From assembly GCA_031289995.1 (NCBI GenBank), contig JAITOI010000061.1, forward strand, positions 1 to 8,522: a DNA stretch of 8,522 nt, in the 5' to 3' direction. Shown piece after piece: positions 1-6,076 of this stretch (positions are counted from its first letter, which is position 1; every line of letters starts with the position of its first letter). A program made the translations under genes and the position numbers. The DNA is from Prevotellaceae bacterium (lineage in GTDB: Bacteria > Bacteroidota > Bacteroidia > Bacteroidales > UBA932). Under the pieces are notes generated by a model, which saw only the letters and a list, made by a program, of their open reading frames with translations, made no database searches and had not been told where the DNA came from.

Positions 1-342
1 CGCCTCACCGCCTTCTTTGCCTCCATCCCCTATGACCTCGAAAACAAAGCCGAAAAGCACTACCAAACGGTTTTCTACCTGCTGTTTTCGCTCATGGGCC
101 AGATAGTGAAGGTCGAACCACACAGCGCTGTAGGCCGCGCCGATGCGGTGGTTGAGCTGCCCGATGCGGTGTACATTTTCGAGTTCAAAATCGACGGAAA
201 CGGCACCGCCGAGGATGCCTTGCAGCAAATCGACAAGCGCGGTTACGCCACGCCCTACGCCGCCTCCGGCAAGCGCATTGTGAAGGTGGGCGCGGTGTTT
301 GACGTGGAGACGAGGACGATTGGGAGATGGCTGGTGGCCTAG
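1..342 (+). CDS. AAA-ATPase-like/PD-(D/E)XK nuclease-domain protein, C-terminal part
   Basis: The reading frame is open from base 1 and ends at TAG (340-342), so only the last 113 residues are present. They match the C-terminal PD-(D/E)XK nuclease-like domain of the DUF1703/AAA-ATPase-like proteins that are multicopy in Bacteroidales. Visible core: a helix carrying KAEKHYQTVFYLLF, then GRADAVVE (D48 of the fragment), then the strand FEFK (E61-x-K63), then a helix with Q75/Q76 in ALQQI. The D...ExK...Q arrangement is what is expected of a metal-dependent nuclease fold. The N-terminal P-loop ATPase part, normally about 400 residues, lies left of the window. The first ATG inside it (94) is an internal methionine, not the true start. 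It converges on the DUF58 gene with 8 bp between stops and no hairpin terminator. Biological role is unknown for the family; a nuclease role is inference. Confidence 0.88.
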   Translation, partial: RLTAFFASIPYDLENKAEKHYQTVFYLLFSLMGQIVKVEPHSAVGRADAVVELPDAVYIFEFKIDGNGTAEDALQQIDKRGYATPYAASGKRIVKVGAVFDVETRTIGRWLVA

Positions 343-350
343 AAAAACCA

Positions 351-1670
351 TCAAATCTCTCCCCTACCCTTCATCTCCAAGTACACATTTATCGCCTCCA
401 CCGTCAGCTGGTCGGGGCGGGTGAGCAGCGGGATGATGTTGTTGCGGCGCAGCTTGCTAATGATAAGCTGCTTGTCAAACAGTAGCTTTTGCGCTATCGC
501 CGTTTCGTAAATCTCCACCTTCGTGCCAGGATGCTTGCGGGCAAAGGCTTCCAGCTCGCTGTCCTCAAAAAACACGGTAACCACCGTGTGCCGTCGCGCC
601 AGCATAGCCAGATACTTCAGCTGGCGGTTCATCGCCATCACCGAATCGAAGTTCGTAAAAATGAGCAGCAGTGCGCGGTTGGGCAGTTTTTCGCTGAGCA
701 GCTGCAGGGGTGCCGAGTAGTCGCTCTCGGCAAAGGTGGTGGTTTGCGCGTAGAGCAGCTCCTGTAGGTGAGCCAGCTGTAGCGCATTGCGGTTGGGCGC
801 AAGGTAGCTGTCCAAATCCTTTTCGAAGGTGAGAGCGCCCGCCTTGTCGCCCTTGAGCATGGCCACATAAGCCAGCGCCAAGGCCGCATTGATGGCGTAG
901 TCCAGCAGCATCATTCCGCCAAACGCCGCCTGCATCGTGCGCCCCTTGTCAATCACGCACAGCAGATTTTGCGCCCGCTCATCGTTGAATACGTTTACCA
1001 TTAGCGCATTTCGCCGCGCTGTTGCCTTCCAGTTGATGGTGCGGTAGTCGTCGCCCTCCACGTAGGTTTTTATCTGGTCAGGTTCCAGCTGCTGCCCCAC
1101 CCTACGAAGCTTCTTGTTGCCGGGCTGCGTGAGGCTATTCGAAGCTGCCGCCAGAGCGTAGCGCCTGAGGTGCACAAACGAGGGATAGACCTTGGCCGTG
1201 AAATCGCCCGCAGTTCTGAACCGCCGACACAGCAAGCCCCAGCGGGCAAGGCTTACCAGCACGTGGACGCAGCCAAAGCTGTACAACCCGCGCTGCGTGG
1301 GGCGCAGGACGTAGTCCACCGTGCGCGTTTCGCCCCGCGCAAGGCGAAGCCGAAACATCAGGTCGCGCCGCTGAAAAACAGGCGGAATTTCGTCTATCAC
1401 CTCCACCTCAACCGCAAACGGATAGCGGTTTTCGAGCAGAAGCACGATGCGGTTTTCGTCGCCATTCGACAGCCTTTCGGGGCAGTCGCGACTGCACACA
1501 ACGCTGCCTTTTTTCGCGCCCCAAAGCGCCCAAATTTGGTATCCAAAAGCGACGAGCAGCACCGCCAGCGCCACCTGCGCGAGGCTAAACACGAGCTCGC
1601 TCCGCATGGCCACCACAAAGGCGAGCGCAATGGCGGCAAGCGTTACGTACAACCGTTGCTTGGCAAACAT
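351..1670 (-). CDS. DUF58 (vWA-like) protein of a MoxR cluster
   Basis: A 439-residue protein, the usual length for Bacteroidetes DUF58 proteins. Two membrane segments lie near the N-terminus (about residues 7-22 and 26-49), followed by a beta-rich region (about 55-165) and the DUF58 signature VEGDDYRTINWKATARR (about 204-220). The vWA-like fold begins with strand NLLCVID and the site D241-K-G243-R-T245. That is a variant of the metal-binding DxSxS motif, with Gly and Thr at the second and third positions. DUF58 proteins accompany MoxR ATPases and are thought to be their partners or substrates; direct function is not established. The frame stays open upstream to about 2081, but that extension runs through the MoxR coding sequence and is Arg/Ala/Gly-rich nonsense. 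The ATG at 1670 has a GGAGG 8 nt upstream and directly follows the MoxR stop. It is the last gene of the cluster. Confidence 0.93.
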   Translation of the reverse strand: MFAKQRLYVTLAAIALAFVVAMRSELVFSLAQVALAVLLVAFGYQIWALWGAKKGSVVCSRDCPERLSNGDENRIVLLLENRYPFAVEVEVIDEIPPVFQRRDLMFRLRLARGETRTVDYVLRPTQRGLYSFGCVHVLVSLARWGLLCRRFRTAGDFTAKVYPSFVHLRRYALAAASNSLTQPGNKKLRRVGQQLEPDQIKTYVEGDDYRTINWKATARRNALMVNVFNDERAQNLLCVIDKGRTMQAAFGGMMLLDYAINAALALAYVAMLKGDKAGALTFEKDLDSYLAPNRNALQLAHLQELLYAQTTTFAESDYSAPLQLLSEKLPNRALLLIFTNFDSVMAMNRQLKYLAMLARRHTVVTVFFEDSELEAFARKHPGTKVEIYETAIAQKLLFDKQLIISKLRRNNIIPLLTRPDQLTVEAINVYLEMKGRGEI

Positions 1671-1678
1671 AGCCTTGT

Positions 1679-1683
1679 CCTCC
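1679..1683 (-). promoter_or_regulatory. Shine-Dalgarno-like site of the DUF58 gene
   Basis: On the minus strand GGAGG lies 8 nt before the ATG at 1670, inside the 17-bp gap between the MoxR stop and the DUF58 start. It decides the start against the much longer upstream open frame. Clear Shine-Dalgarno sites are uncommon in Bacteroidetes and the other genes here lack one, so its use is plausible rather than certain. Confidence 0.55.
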
Positions 1684-1687
1684 GCAG

Positions 1688-2659
1688 CTACTTGGGCACC
1701 TCCACGCTGTCCACCAGCTGCCGCACCACGGCGGCGGCGTTTTTGCCGCTCATTTCCGTTTCGGGCGAAAGCACAATGCGATGCTGAAGCACCGGCACAG
1801 CAAGGAATTTCACGTCGTCGGGGATGACAAAATCGCGCCCCTGCAGCAAGGCAAACGCCTTTGCCGCGTTGAGCAGCGCCACCGATGCGCGGGGCGATGC
1901 GCCGAGGTACACCGCCGATGTGCCGCGCGTGGCAACGGTTATGGCAGCAACGTAGCGCAGCAAGCTCTCGTCCACCACCACGCGGCTCACCAGCTGCCGA
2001 AACGCCGCAATGTCCACCTTCGACAGCAGCGGTTGCACCTCGCCAAGCCTTGTGAGGGCAATGTTTTGGTGGTGCCGGCACAAGATTTCCAGATCCTGCT
2101 CGAGCGAGGGGTAGTCCATCACAATTTTCACCAAAAAGCGGTCGAGCTGCGCCTCCGGCAAACGGTAGGTACCCTCATGCTCCACAGGATTTTGCGTAGC
2201 GAGCACCATGTACGTATCACCCATTTTGCGGGTTACGCCATCCACCGTTACCTGCCGCTCCTCCATCACCTCAAACAGCGCCGCCTGCGTTTTGGCAGGG
2301 GCGCGGTTAATCTCATCGATGAGCACAATTTCCGAAAAAATGGGGCCTTTGTGGAAGTCAAATTCGCTGGTTTTTAGGTTGAAAACCGATGTCCCGAGCA
2401 CATCCGACGGCATCAAGTCGGGCGTAAACTGGATGCGCGAAAATTCCGCGTCGATGAGCTTGGCAACGAGCCTCGCCGTGAGAGTTTTAGCCACCCCCGG
2501 CACGCCCTCAATCAGCACATGCCCGTTGGCGAGCAGCGCCGTCAAAATCAGGTCAACAGCCTGCTGCTGACCCACTACCACCTCGCCGATTTTAGCCTTC
2601 AGCTCATCCACCCTTTGCGAAAAGGCGGAGAGGTCTAATCTGGATTCGATGTCGTTCAT
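1688..2659 (-). CDS. MoxR-family AAA+ ATPase
   Basis: A 323-residue AAA+ protein of typical MoxR length. Motifs in order: Walker A GVPGVAKT (52-59), Walker B IVLIDE (111-116) followed by INRAPAKTQAALFEVMEE, sensor 1 ATQNP (about 154-158) with the MoxR-typical EGTYRLPEAQLDRF (162-175), and sensor 2 region SPRAS (255-259, R257) in the C-terminal lid. All catalytic residues appear intact, so it should bind and hydrolyse ATP. MoxR proteins are cytoplasmic and are believed to act as chaperone-like remodellers of vWA-domain partners, here most simply the DUF58 protein 17 bp downstream. The start MNDIESRLDL at 2659 gives the normal N-terminal helix before the ATPase core. A 102-bp AT-rich spacer with a heptad repeat array separates it from DUF4350, so it may have its own promoter. 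I found no convincing TAnnTTTG box; TAAAGTTG on the minus strand is one base off. Confidence 0.96.
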   Translation of the reverse strand: MNDIESRLDLSAFSQRVDELKAKIGEVVVGQQQAVDLILTALLANGHVLIEGVPGVAKTLTARLVAKLIDAEFSRIQFTPDLMPSDVLGTSVFNLKTSEFDFHKGPIFSEIVLIDEINRAPAKTQAALFEVMEERQVTVDGVTRKMGDTYMVLATQNPVEHEGTYRLPEAQLDRFLVKIVMDYPSLEQDLEILCRHHQNIALTRLGEVQPLLSKVDIAAFRQLVSRVVVDESLLRYVAAITVATRGTSAVYLGASPRASVALLNAAKAFALLQGRDFVIPDDVKFLAVPVLQHRIVLSPETEMSGKNAAAVVRQLVDSVEVPK

Positions 2660-2720
2660 AATTATTTATTTTTTAGCACATAAATTGCTCCCAATTTTAC
2701 AACTTTATATAAGTTTTTAT

Positions 2721-2762
2721 TAATTGTCAATAATTAATTGTTAATTATTAATTGTTGATTAT
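2721..2762. repeat. Heptad repeat array A (6 units)
   Basis: Six tandem 7-bp units on the plus strand: TAATTGT, CAATAAT, TAATTGT, TAATTAT, TAATTGT, TGATTAT. They can also be read as three 14-bp units. The array fills part of the spacer before the MoxR gene and runs to the first base of the DUF4350 stop codon. A similar array, in opposite orientation, lies at 4972-5020; the two share an exact 19-bp inverted match (2734-2752 against 4989-5007). The remaining spacer (2660-2720) is AT-rich, with nothing else I can name. Confidence 0.85.
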
Positions 2763-3844
2763 TAACTAAACTCCTCCATTTTCTTAACAAATTCAATGAG
2801 ATCTTCATCGCTCAGAGTATCAGCTTCGCACACGGCATAGAGGCGCGTGAGAAATTTTTGTACGTAGGCAGGCGAGCGCTTTGCCTTTTCTGCCAACACC
2901 TTGCAAACCTCGCCGTTGCGCTCAAAGGCGGCAAGGTTTATGCCGCTCTCGCGTTGTAGGCGGTCGCTCCAGTAAAGGCGTTTTTTGAGCAAAATGTTAG
3001 CGTTGCTGTTTTTTTGCAGATAAAGCCCTGCAATAGAGCGCACAAAGTGCATAATTTGGTTACGCGGCGGCGCAATGATGGGGATTGCCCGCTGTAGCCT
3101 GAACGAGCTGAAAATCATATACAATGCTATCCCGACAAGTGCCACAAAAAATGCCCAACGCGTGGATTTATGCTGCATAATGACGTAAAGCAAGGACATT
3201 TGGTCGGCAGATTGACCTGTTTTAGACCCTGCTATTTGTTGATAGTAATCATTATAGTATTCCGTGCGAATGATATTTTGGCGCATAATGTAGCCCAGCT
3301 GCTGCGCCACGAGTGGCCCTATCGAATCGTGCAAAATGCCGTAGTTAGAAAAATCTTGAGGCGACGATGCCAAAATGATGCTGCCCTTACCGTATTTGCT
3401 GCGCCAATTTGACCCCGCTTTTTTGTTGGGAATTGACAATGATTTGAGTTTGGTTAGCTTTTTTTTGAAAATGTCTGTCAAAAAAACATTATCGGTGGCA
3501 ATAAAAAACGCCGCACCCTGCCTTGCCAAGCGAAACATGGTGTCTACAACATTGTTGGTTAGGTATTTGTGGCTTGGATTGAGCAGCAAATAGGTAGTAG
3601 CACGATGGTGGCCTAAGCTATCCTGCAGCTGACTGATGCTCAAATAGGTATGGCTATATCCATGGGGGCAGGATGAAAGCATAACGCTATCGAACACTAA
3701 ACAGCCGTAGGGTTGATTATCATCGTGGTGGTAGGTGCGCGAATCCCAATCGTGGCTGATAGCGTAATAGTTCTCAAACCACCACGCTATGCCAATGCCC
3801 AAAACGAGTAGCGATATGAGGATTATTTTGTATTTTTTGTTCAC
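2762..3844 (-). CDS. DUF4350-like membrane protein
   Basis: A 360-residue protein with an N-terminal membrane segment (about 5-22), an extracytoplasmic-looking domain (about 23-227), a second membrane helix (about 229-247) and a charged cytoplasmic tail. The tail carries the DUF4350 hallmark: RLQRAIPIIAPPRNQ directly after the second helix, followed by FVRSIAGLYLQKNSNANILLKK. The periplasmic part contains TTYLLLNPSHKYLTNN and a strand AAFFIATDNVF, consistent with the glutamine-amidotransferase-like fold this family is predicted to have. I see no catalytic triad. It starts with GTG at 3844, only 3 bp after the TPR stop, so the two are surely co-transcribed. DUF4350 genes typically precede MoxR-DUF58 in Bacteroidetes, as here. 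Base composition is visibly more AT-rich than in the MoxR and DUF58 genes. Function is unknown. Confidence 0.82.
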   Translation of the reverse strand: MNKKYKIILISLLVLGIGIAWWFENYYAISHDWDSRTYHHDDNQPYGCLVFDSVMLSSCPHGYSHTYLSISQLQDSLGHHRATTYLLLNPSHKYLTNNVVDTMFRLARQGAAFFIATDNVFLTDIFKKKLTKLKSLSIPNKKAGSNWRSKYGKGSIILASSPQDFSNYGILHDSIGPLVAQQLGYIMRQNIIRTEYYNDYYQQIAGSKTGQSADQMSLLYVIMQHKSTRWAFFVALVGIALYMIFSSFRLQRAIPIIAPPRNQIMHFVRSIAGLYLQKNSNANILLKKRLYWSDRLQRESGINLAAFERNGEVCKVLAEKAKRSPAYVQKFLTRLYAVCEADTLSDEDLIEFVKKMEEFS

Positions 3845-3847
3845 GTT

Positions 3848-4957
3848 TTACCGGCCGCCTCCCCGTCCACCGTGCGAGAAAGGTTTTAGCCACTTTTTTG
3901 CCTTCGCATTACCCAGATTTGCAGCATCTTGATAGTAGTGCGAAGCGATTTTACGGTTGCCCTGCGTGGCGTATATTTCGCCCATTGCAACAAGGGCATT
4001 CTCTTCCTGGGGACGCTGAGACAAAGTTACTTGCACGGAATTAATGGCTTGTTGATACTTCCTTTGCATCGCGTAGGCCTTGCCTATATTCACGTAAACA
4101 AACAAGTTTGAGCTATCTAACGATTTGATTTTCTCGTAATAATACAGAGCTTCCTGGTATTTTGCCAACTTCATGTATGCATCGCCCATCATTTGGTAAG
4201 CCTTTACGGACGTAGAATCGAGGCTGATACAGGTTTGGCAGCAGGCTAAAAGCTTAACATAGTTGCGCTGCTTAGCGTACACATCGCACAAGTACTCGTG
4301 GGATTGCAGCAAGGAGGAATCAAGCAAAATAGCTCGCTTAAAGCACTGTATGGCAAGGTCATAAATGTCATCCTGATAGGCATTTAACCCCCGCGTGAGG
4401 AAGTCCCCCAGCAGTATTTGGATAGCCTGTTTATGATATCCTTCCTGTAAATCAGCATCTTGATTGTTGTGCCGGTAAAGGTCATCGCGCAGCTTCCCAA
4501 TGTTTGTTCGCGCGTTATGCACTCTTTGCCAAACCTTTACACATTCTGCCGTAAAGTCGCTATCCCTCAGGATGTCGGCAATACCCTCAATAGCCTCGCT
4601 GCGTGTGGCAGTAACCTGTACCGCAATGCGATAGTTGCGTTCCACAGAGTCCCATTTTTCGAACACAAGGTCGCGGCGCACAGCCACGGCGGTTACAGCC
4701 TTTAGCGTTTCCTCGTCGCAGCTGCAAATGCCTGATATGGTGGGGTTTTTCGCCACTTGCAGGTAGTCGAACACATCGTTGAATAAGGTGCTGCGCAGAT
4801 GAACCATGACCACCGCCCGCGCCGACTGTTTAGTGTCGTAATTTGTTAATTTATAGATGTATTCGTGCTCAAAAATTTTTTGGTCAGAATTCTGACATTC
4901 CACGAACACAAGCCCTGCAAATATGCAGAACGCAAGGTTTACCATTAACTTTTTCAT
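3848..4957 (-). CDS. Exported TPR-repeat protein
   Basis: A 369-residue protein with a signal-like N-terminus: MKKL followed by a hydrophobic run to about residue 20. Cys21 follows FVE, which is not a proper lipobox, so lipid modification is doubtful. Residues about 27-160 form a domain I do not recognise, with a Cys-x-Cys at 78-80. From about 195 to 356 run four to five tetratricopeptide repeats of 34 residues, at about 195-229, 230-263, 264-297, 298-331 and 332-356. Typical TPR positions are seen in QEALYYYEKIKSLDSSN and VNIGKAYAMQ. The tail is Gly/Arg-rich (HGGRGGGR). TPRs are protein-protein scaffolds, so it may organise the cluster's envelope complex; that is inference. It resembles in layout, not in provable homology, the TPR proteins BatC/BatE of the other Bacteroidetes MoxR cluster. 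A decayed sister copy lies just upstream. Confidence 0.9.
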   Translation of the reverse strand: MKKLMVNLAFCIFAGLVFVECQNSDQKIFEHEYIYKLTNYDTKQSARAVVMVHLRSTLFNDVFDYLQVAKNPTISGICSCDEETLKAVTAVAVRRDLVFEKWDSVERNYRIAVQVTATRSEAIEGIADILRDSDFTAECVKVWQRVHNARTNIGKLRDDLYRHNNQDADLQEGYHKQAIQILLGDFLTRGLNAYQDDIYDLAIQCFKRAILLDSSLLQSHEYLCDVYAKQRNYVKLLACCQTCISLDSTSVKAYQMMGDAYMKLAKYQEALYYYEKIKSLDSSNLFVYVNIGKAYAMQRKYQQAINSVQVTLSQRPQEENALVAMGEIYATQGNRKIASHYYQDAANLGNAKAKKWLKPFSHGGRGGGR

Positions 4958-4971
4958 GTTTGGTTAGCTAA

Positions 4972-5020
4972 ATAATTAACGACTAATGATTAATAATTAA
5001 CAATTAACGATTAATAATTG
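4972..5020. repeat. Heptad repeat array B (7 units), inverted relative to array A
   Basis: Read on the minus strand from 5020 downward the units are CAATTAT, TAATCGT, TAATTGT, TAATTAT, TAATCAT, TAGTCGT, TAATTAT. The consensus is the same as array A (2721-2762) but on the opposite strand. It lies between the TPR pseudogene and the start of the intact TPR gene, within the 408-bp stretch 4958-5365 that has no intact gene. No clear TAnnTTTG promoter box was found between the array and the TPR start. Confidence 0.85.
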
Positions 5021-5054
5021 ATTGTTGCAGCAGCAAACTACTATTGAAAATTTT

Positions 5055-5281
5055 TTACTTTGTTGTCTTAGTCCGTCGATAATATTGTTCAGCCATGCTG
5101 CTATCGCCCTGCACGGCGTAAATGTTGCCCATAGCGGTAAGCGCGGTGGCGTGTCGGGATAGGCCGCCAAAACCCGCTGAGCGCAGCTATCTTTTCGTGC
5201 GAAGCTGACCGGCAGCCCGCTGAAATCAACATGTGCCATACGATGAGCACAAAAGAGTGTATGTAAAGGCAATGTCTTCAT
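5055..5281 (-). pseudogene. Decayed paralogue of the neighbouring TPR gene
   Basis: No single frame makes a sensible protein, but three frames joined do. From the ATG at 5281 the frame must shift to give a hydrophobic, lipoprotein-signal-like stretch (LYIHSFVLIVWHMLISAGC, codons about 5268-5212). A second frame gives CAQRVLAAYPD. A third gives ATALTAMGNIYAVQGD then SSMAEQYYRRTKTTK, ending at TAA (5055-5057). The last part matches the final TPR of the intact neighbour (ENALVAMGEIYATQGN, then ASHYYQDAA). Restoring one A near 5152 would turn GAC-AC-GCC into GAC-AAC-GCC and rejoin YPD to NATALTAMG. The signal region and the last repeat are nearly adjacent, so the middle of the gene has been deleted. 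The remnant keeps a promoter-like sequence upstream (5314-5343). The degenerate state is seen directly; origin by tandem duplication is inference. Confidence 0.7.
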
Positions 5282-5294
5282 TGGAATGAAAATA

Positions 5295-5311
5295 AGCCAT
5301 ATAAAATGGCT
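5295..5311. other. Short inverted repeat near the predicted start of transcription
   Basis: AGCCAT (5295-5300) and ATGGCT (5306-5311) are perfect inverted copies around 5 nt. The site lies just downstream of the minus-strand TACTTTTG box, around the predicted transcription start. It could be an operator or a weak leader hairpin. A T-rich stretch follows on the minus strand, but the 6-bp stem is too short to call a terminator. Confidence 0.35.
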
Positions 5312-5313
5312 AA

Positions 5314-5343
5314 CAAAAGTATAGTTTTATTTTGATAACGCAA
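5314..5343 (-). promoter_or_regulatory. Predicted Bacteroidetes-type promoter ahead of the TPR pseudogene
   Basis: On the minus strand TTG (5343-5341, within ATTG) is followed by 19 nt and then TACTTTTG (5321-5314). This is a perfect TAnnTTTG -7 element at the right distance from a 3-of-4 match to the TTTG -33 element. Transcription would begin near 5308, about 27 nt before the pseudogene ATG. It probably belonged to the decayed TPR gene and may now supply transcripts for the intact TPR, DUF4350 and perhaps the MoxR-DUF58 genes. Confidence 0.6.
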
Positions 5344-5354
5344 TGGTTAACCAT
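5343..5354. promoter_or_regulatory. 12-bp perfect palindrome beside the -33 element
   Basis: ATGGTTAACCAT is perfectly self-complementary and abuts the -33 element of the promoter at 5314-5343, between it and the DUF4129 stop (5366). Its placement fits a dimeric regulator's operator, but a 12-bp AT-rich palindrome can arise by chance. Confidence 0.35.
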
Positions 5355-5365
5355 GTTAATTAAAG

Positions 5366-6061
5366 TCAAAATACTGTTTTATTGCTATTTACTGCAAAAA
5401 CGCAAGCGTTCACCTCGTGGCCGATTTGGCAAAAGCTGAGGTACATGCTTTCGTTGACCGCCAATTTGCCGTAGCGGAAGCAGACAAACCAACGCGAGAG
5501 CTCGCGAAAGCTGAGCTGCAACGCGACGTCGGCAATTTCGCCGGCGTACTCGTTCACCGTTTTGTTCGCATCGAACGAGATGTGCTGTCGCTCGTGCAGC
5601 AGCTTCAGGGTTTTGAGAAACTGCCAGCGGGCAGCCTCAGCAAACCGTTGGCTGGCGAGGGATTGCGCAATGAGCTCGTCAAAATTTTCGTGGTCGATGT
5701 TCAGCTCGTTGCTGCCAGCGAGGCCAATGTTTTTGTCGCGTGCGAAGAGGCGAGTGTTGCGCCGCACCAGCAAAACCGCCACCACGCACAGCGCCGCAAC
5801 CCCAATGCCGACAAGCGTGTAGAAGAAAATTTCGCCGCTGCTATCGGGTAGCTTTATCGGCGTTTGCGGTGCTCCGAAGAGCTCAAGCAGACGCTGCATA
5901 AAGCTCTTGTTTTGCTCGTAGCGGTAAAAGCGTTGCGATTTAAACTCGTTGACCACCGCCCGATTGAGCGGCATTGGCGGCGGCGTCTTGTCGGCCTCGC
6001 TCCGCGCAACACCAACAACCATGAGGCTTGCAGCGAGCAGTATCAGTAATTTTTTTTGCAT
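5366..6061 (-). CDS. DUF4129 membrane protein
   Basis: A 231-residue protein with a signal peptide (1-20, MQKK then LLILLAASLMVVGVA), a short extracytoplasmic region (about 21-77), one membrane helix (about 79-100) and a cytoplasmic C-terminal domain. That domain (about 125-215) carries the DUF4129 pattern: FDELIAQSLASQRFAEAARWQFLKTLKLL, then ISFDANKTVNEYAGEI, then FRELSRWFVCFRYGKLAVNE. Such proteins recur beside MoxR, DUF58 and DUF4350 genes in Bacteroidetes and are presumed to belong to the same membrane complex; no activity is known. The ATG at 6061 is the obvious start because the signal peptide begins at it. It follows the DUF4130 gene by 15 bp, implying co-transcription from the promoter near 6856. 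Downstream, 304 bp containing the pseudogene separate its stop from the first base of array B's flank, and about 408 bp separate it from the intact TPR gene. Confidence 0.85.
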   Translation of the reverse strand: MQKKLLILLAASLMVVGVARSEADKTPPPMPLNRAVVNEFKSQRFYRYEQNKSFMQRLLELFGAPQTPIKLPDSSGEIFFYTLVGIGVAALCVVAVLLVRRNTRLFARDKNIGLAGSNELNIDHENFDELIAQSLASQRFAEAARWQFLKTLKLLHERQHISFDANKTVNEYAGEIADVALQLSFRELSRWFVCFRYGKLAVNESMYLSFCQIGHEVNACVFAVNSNKTVF

Positions 6062-6076
6062 GTTGCTGTTTTCATT

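Noticed and set aside
343..350. Bidirectional terminator between the nuclease-like gene and DUF58
   Set aside because: Only 8 bp separate the two stops and I see no inverted repeat with a T-run there.
1671..2081. N-terminal extension of the DUF58 open frame by 137 residues
   Set aside because: It runs in another frame of the same strand through the MoxR gene, is Arg/Gly/Ala/Cys-rich without domain pattern, and the DUF58 membrane segments begin at the ATG at 1670 with a ribosome-binding-site match.
1170..2377. Long plus-strand open frames opposite DUF58 and MoxR (205 and 198 codons)
   Set aside because: They are antisense shadows of well-supported genes in GC-rich codons, rich in His/Arg/Gln/Ala and without recognisable motifs or upstream signals.
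2721..2762. CRISPR or iteron-type origin reading of the heptad arrays
   Set aside because: There are no spacers between units, units are only 7 bp and degenerate, and there is no cas gene, replication initiator gene or DnaA-box cluster nearby.
4997..5281. A 94-codon minus-strand open frame as a real small gene
   Set aside because: Only part of it (CAQRVLAAYPD) fits the TPR reading; the sensible protein jumps between frames, so the continuous frame is a pseudogene artefact, and its end runs into the heptad array.
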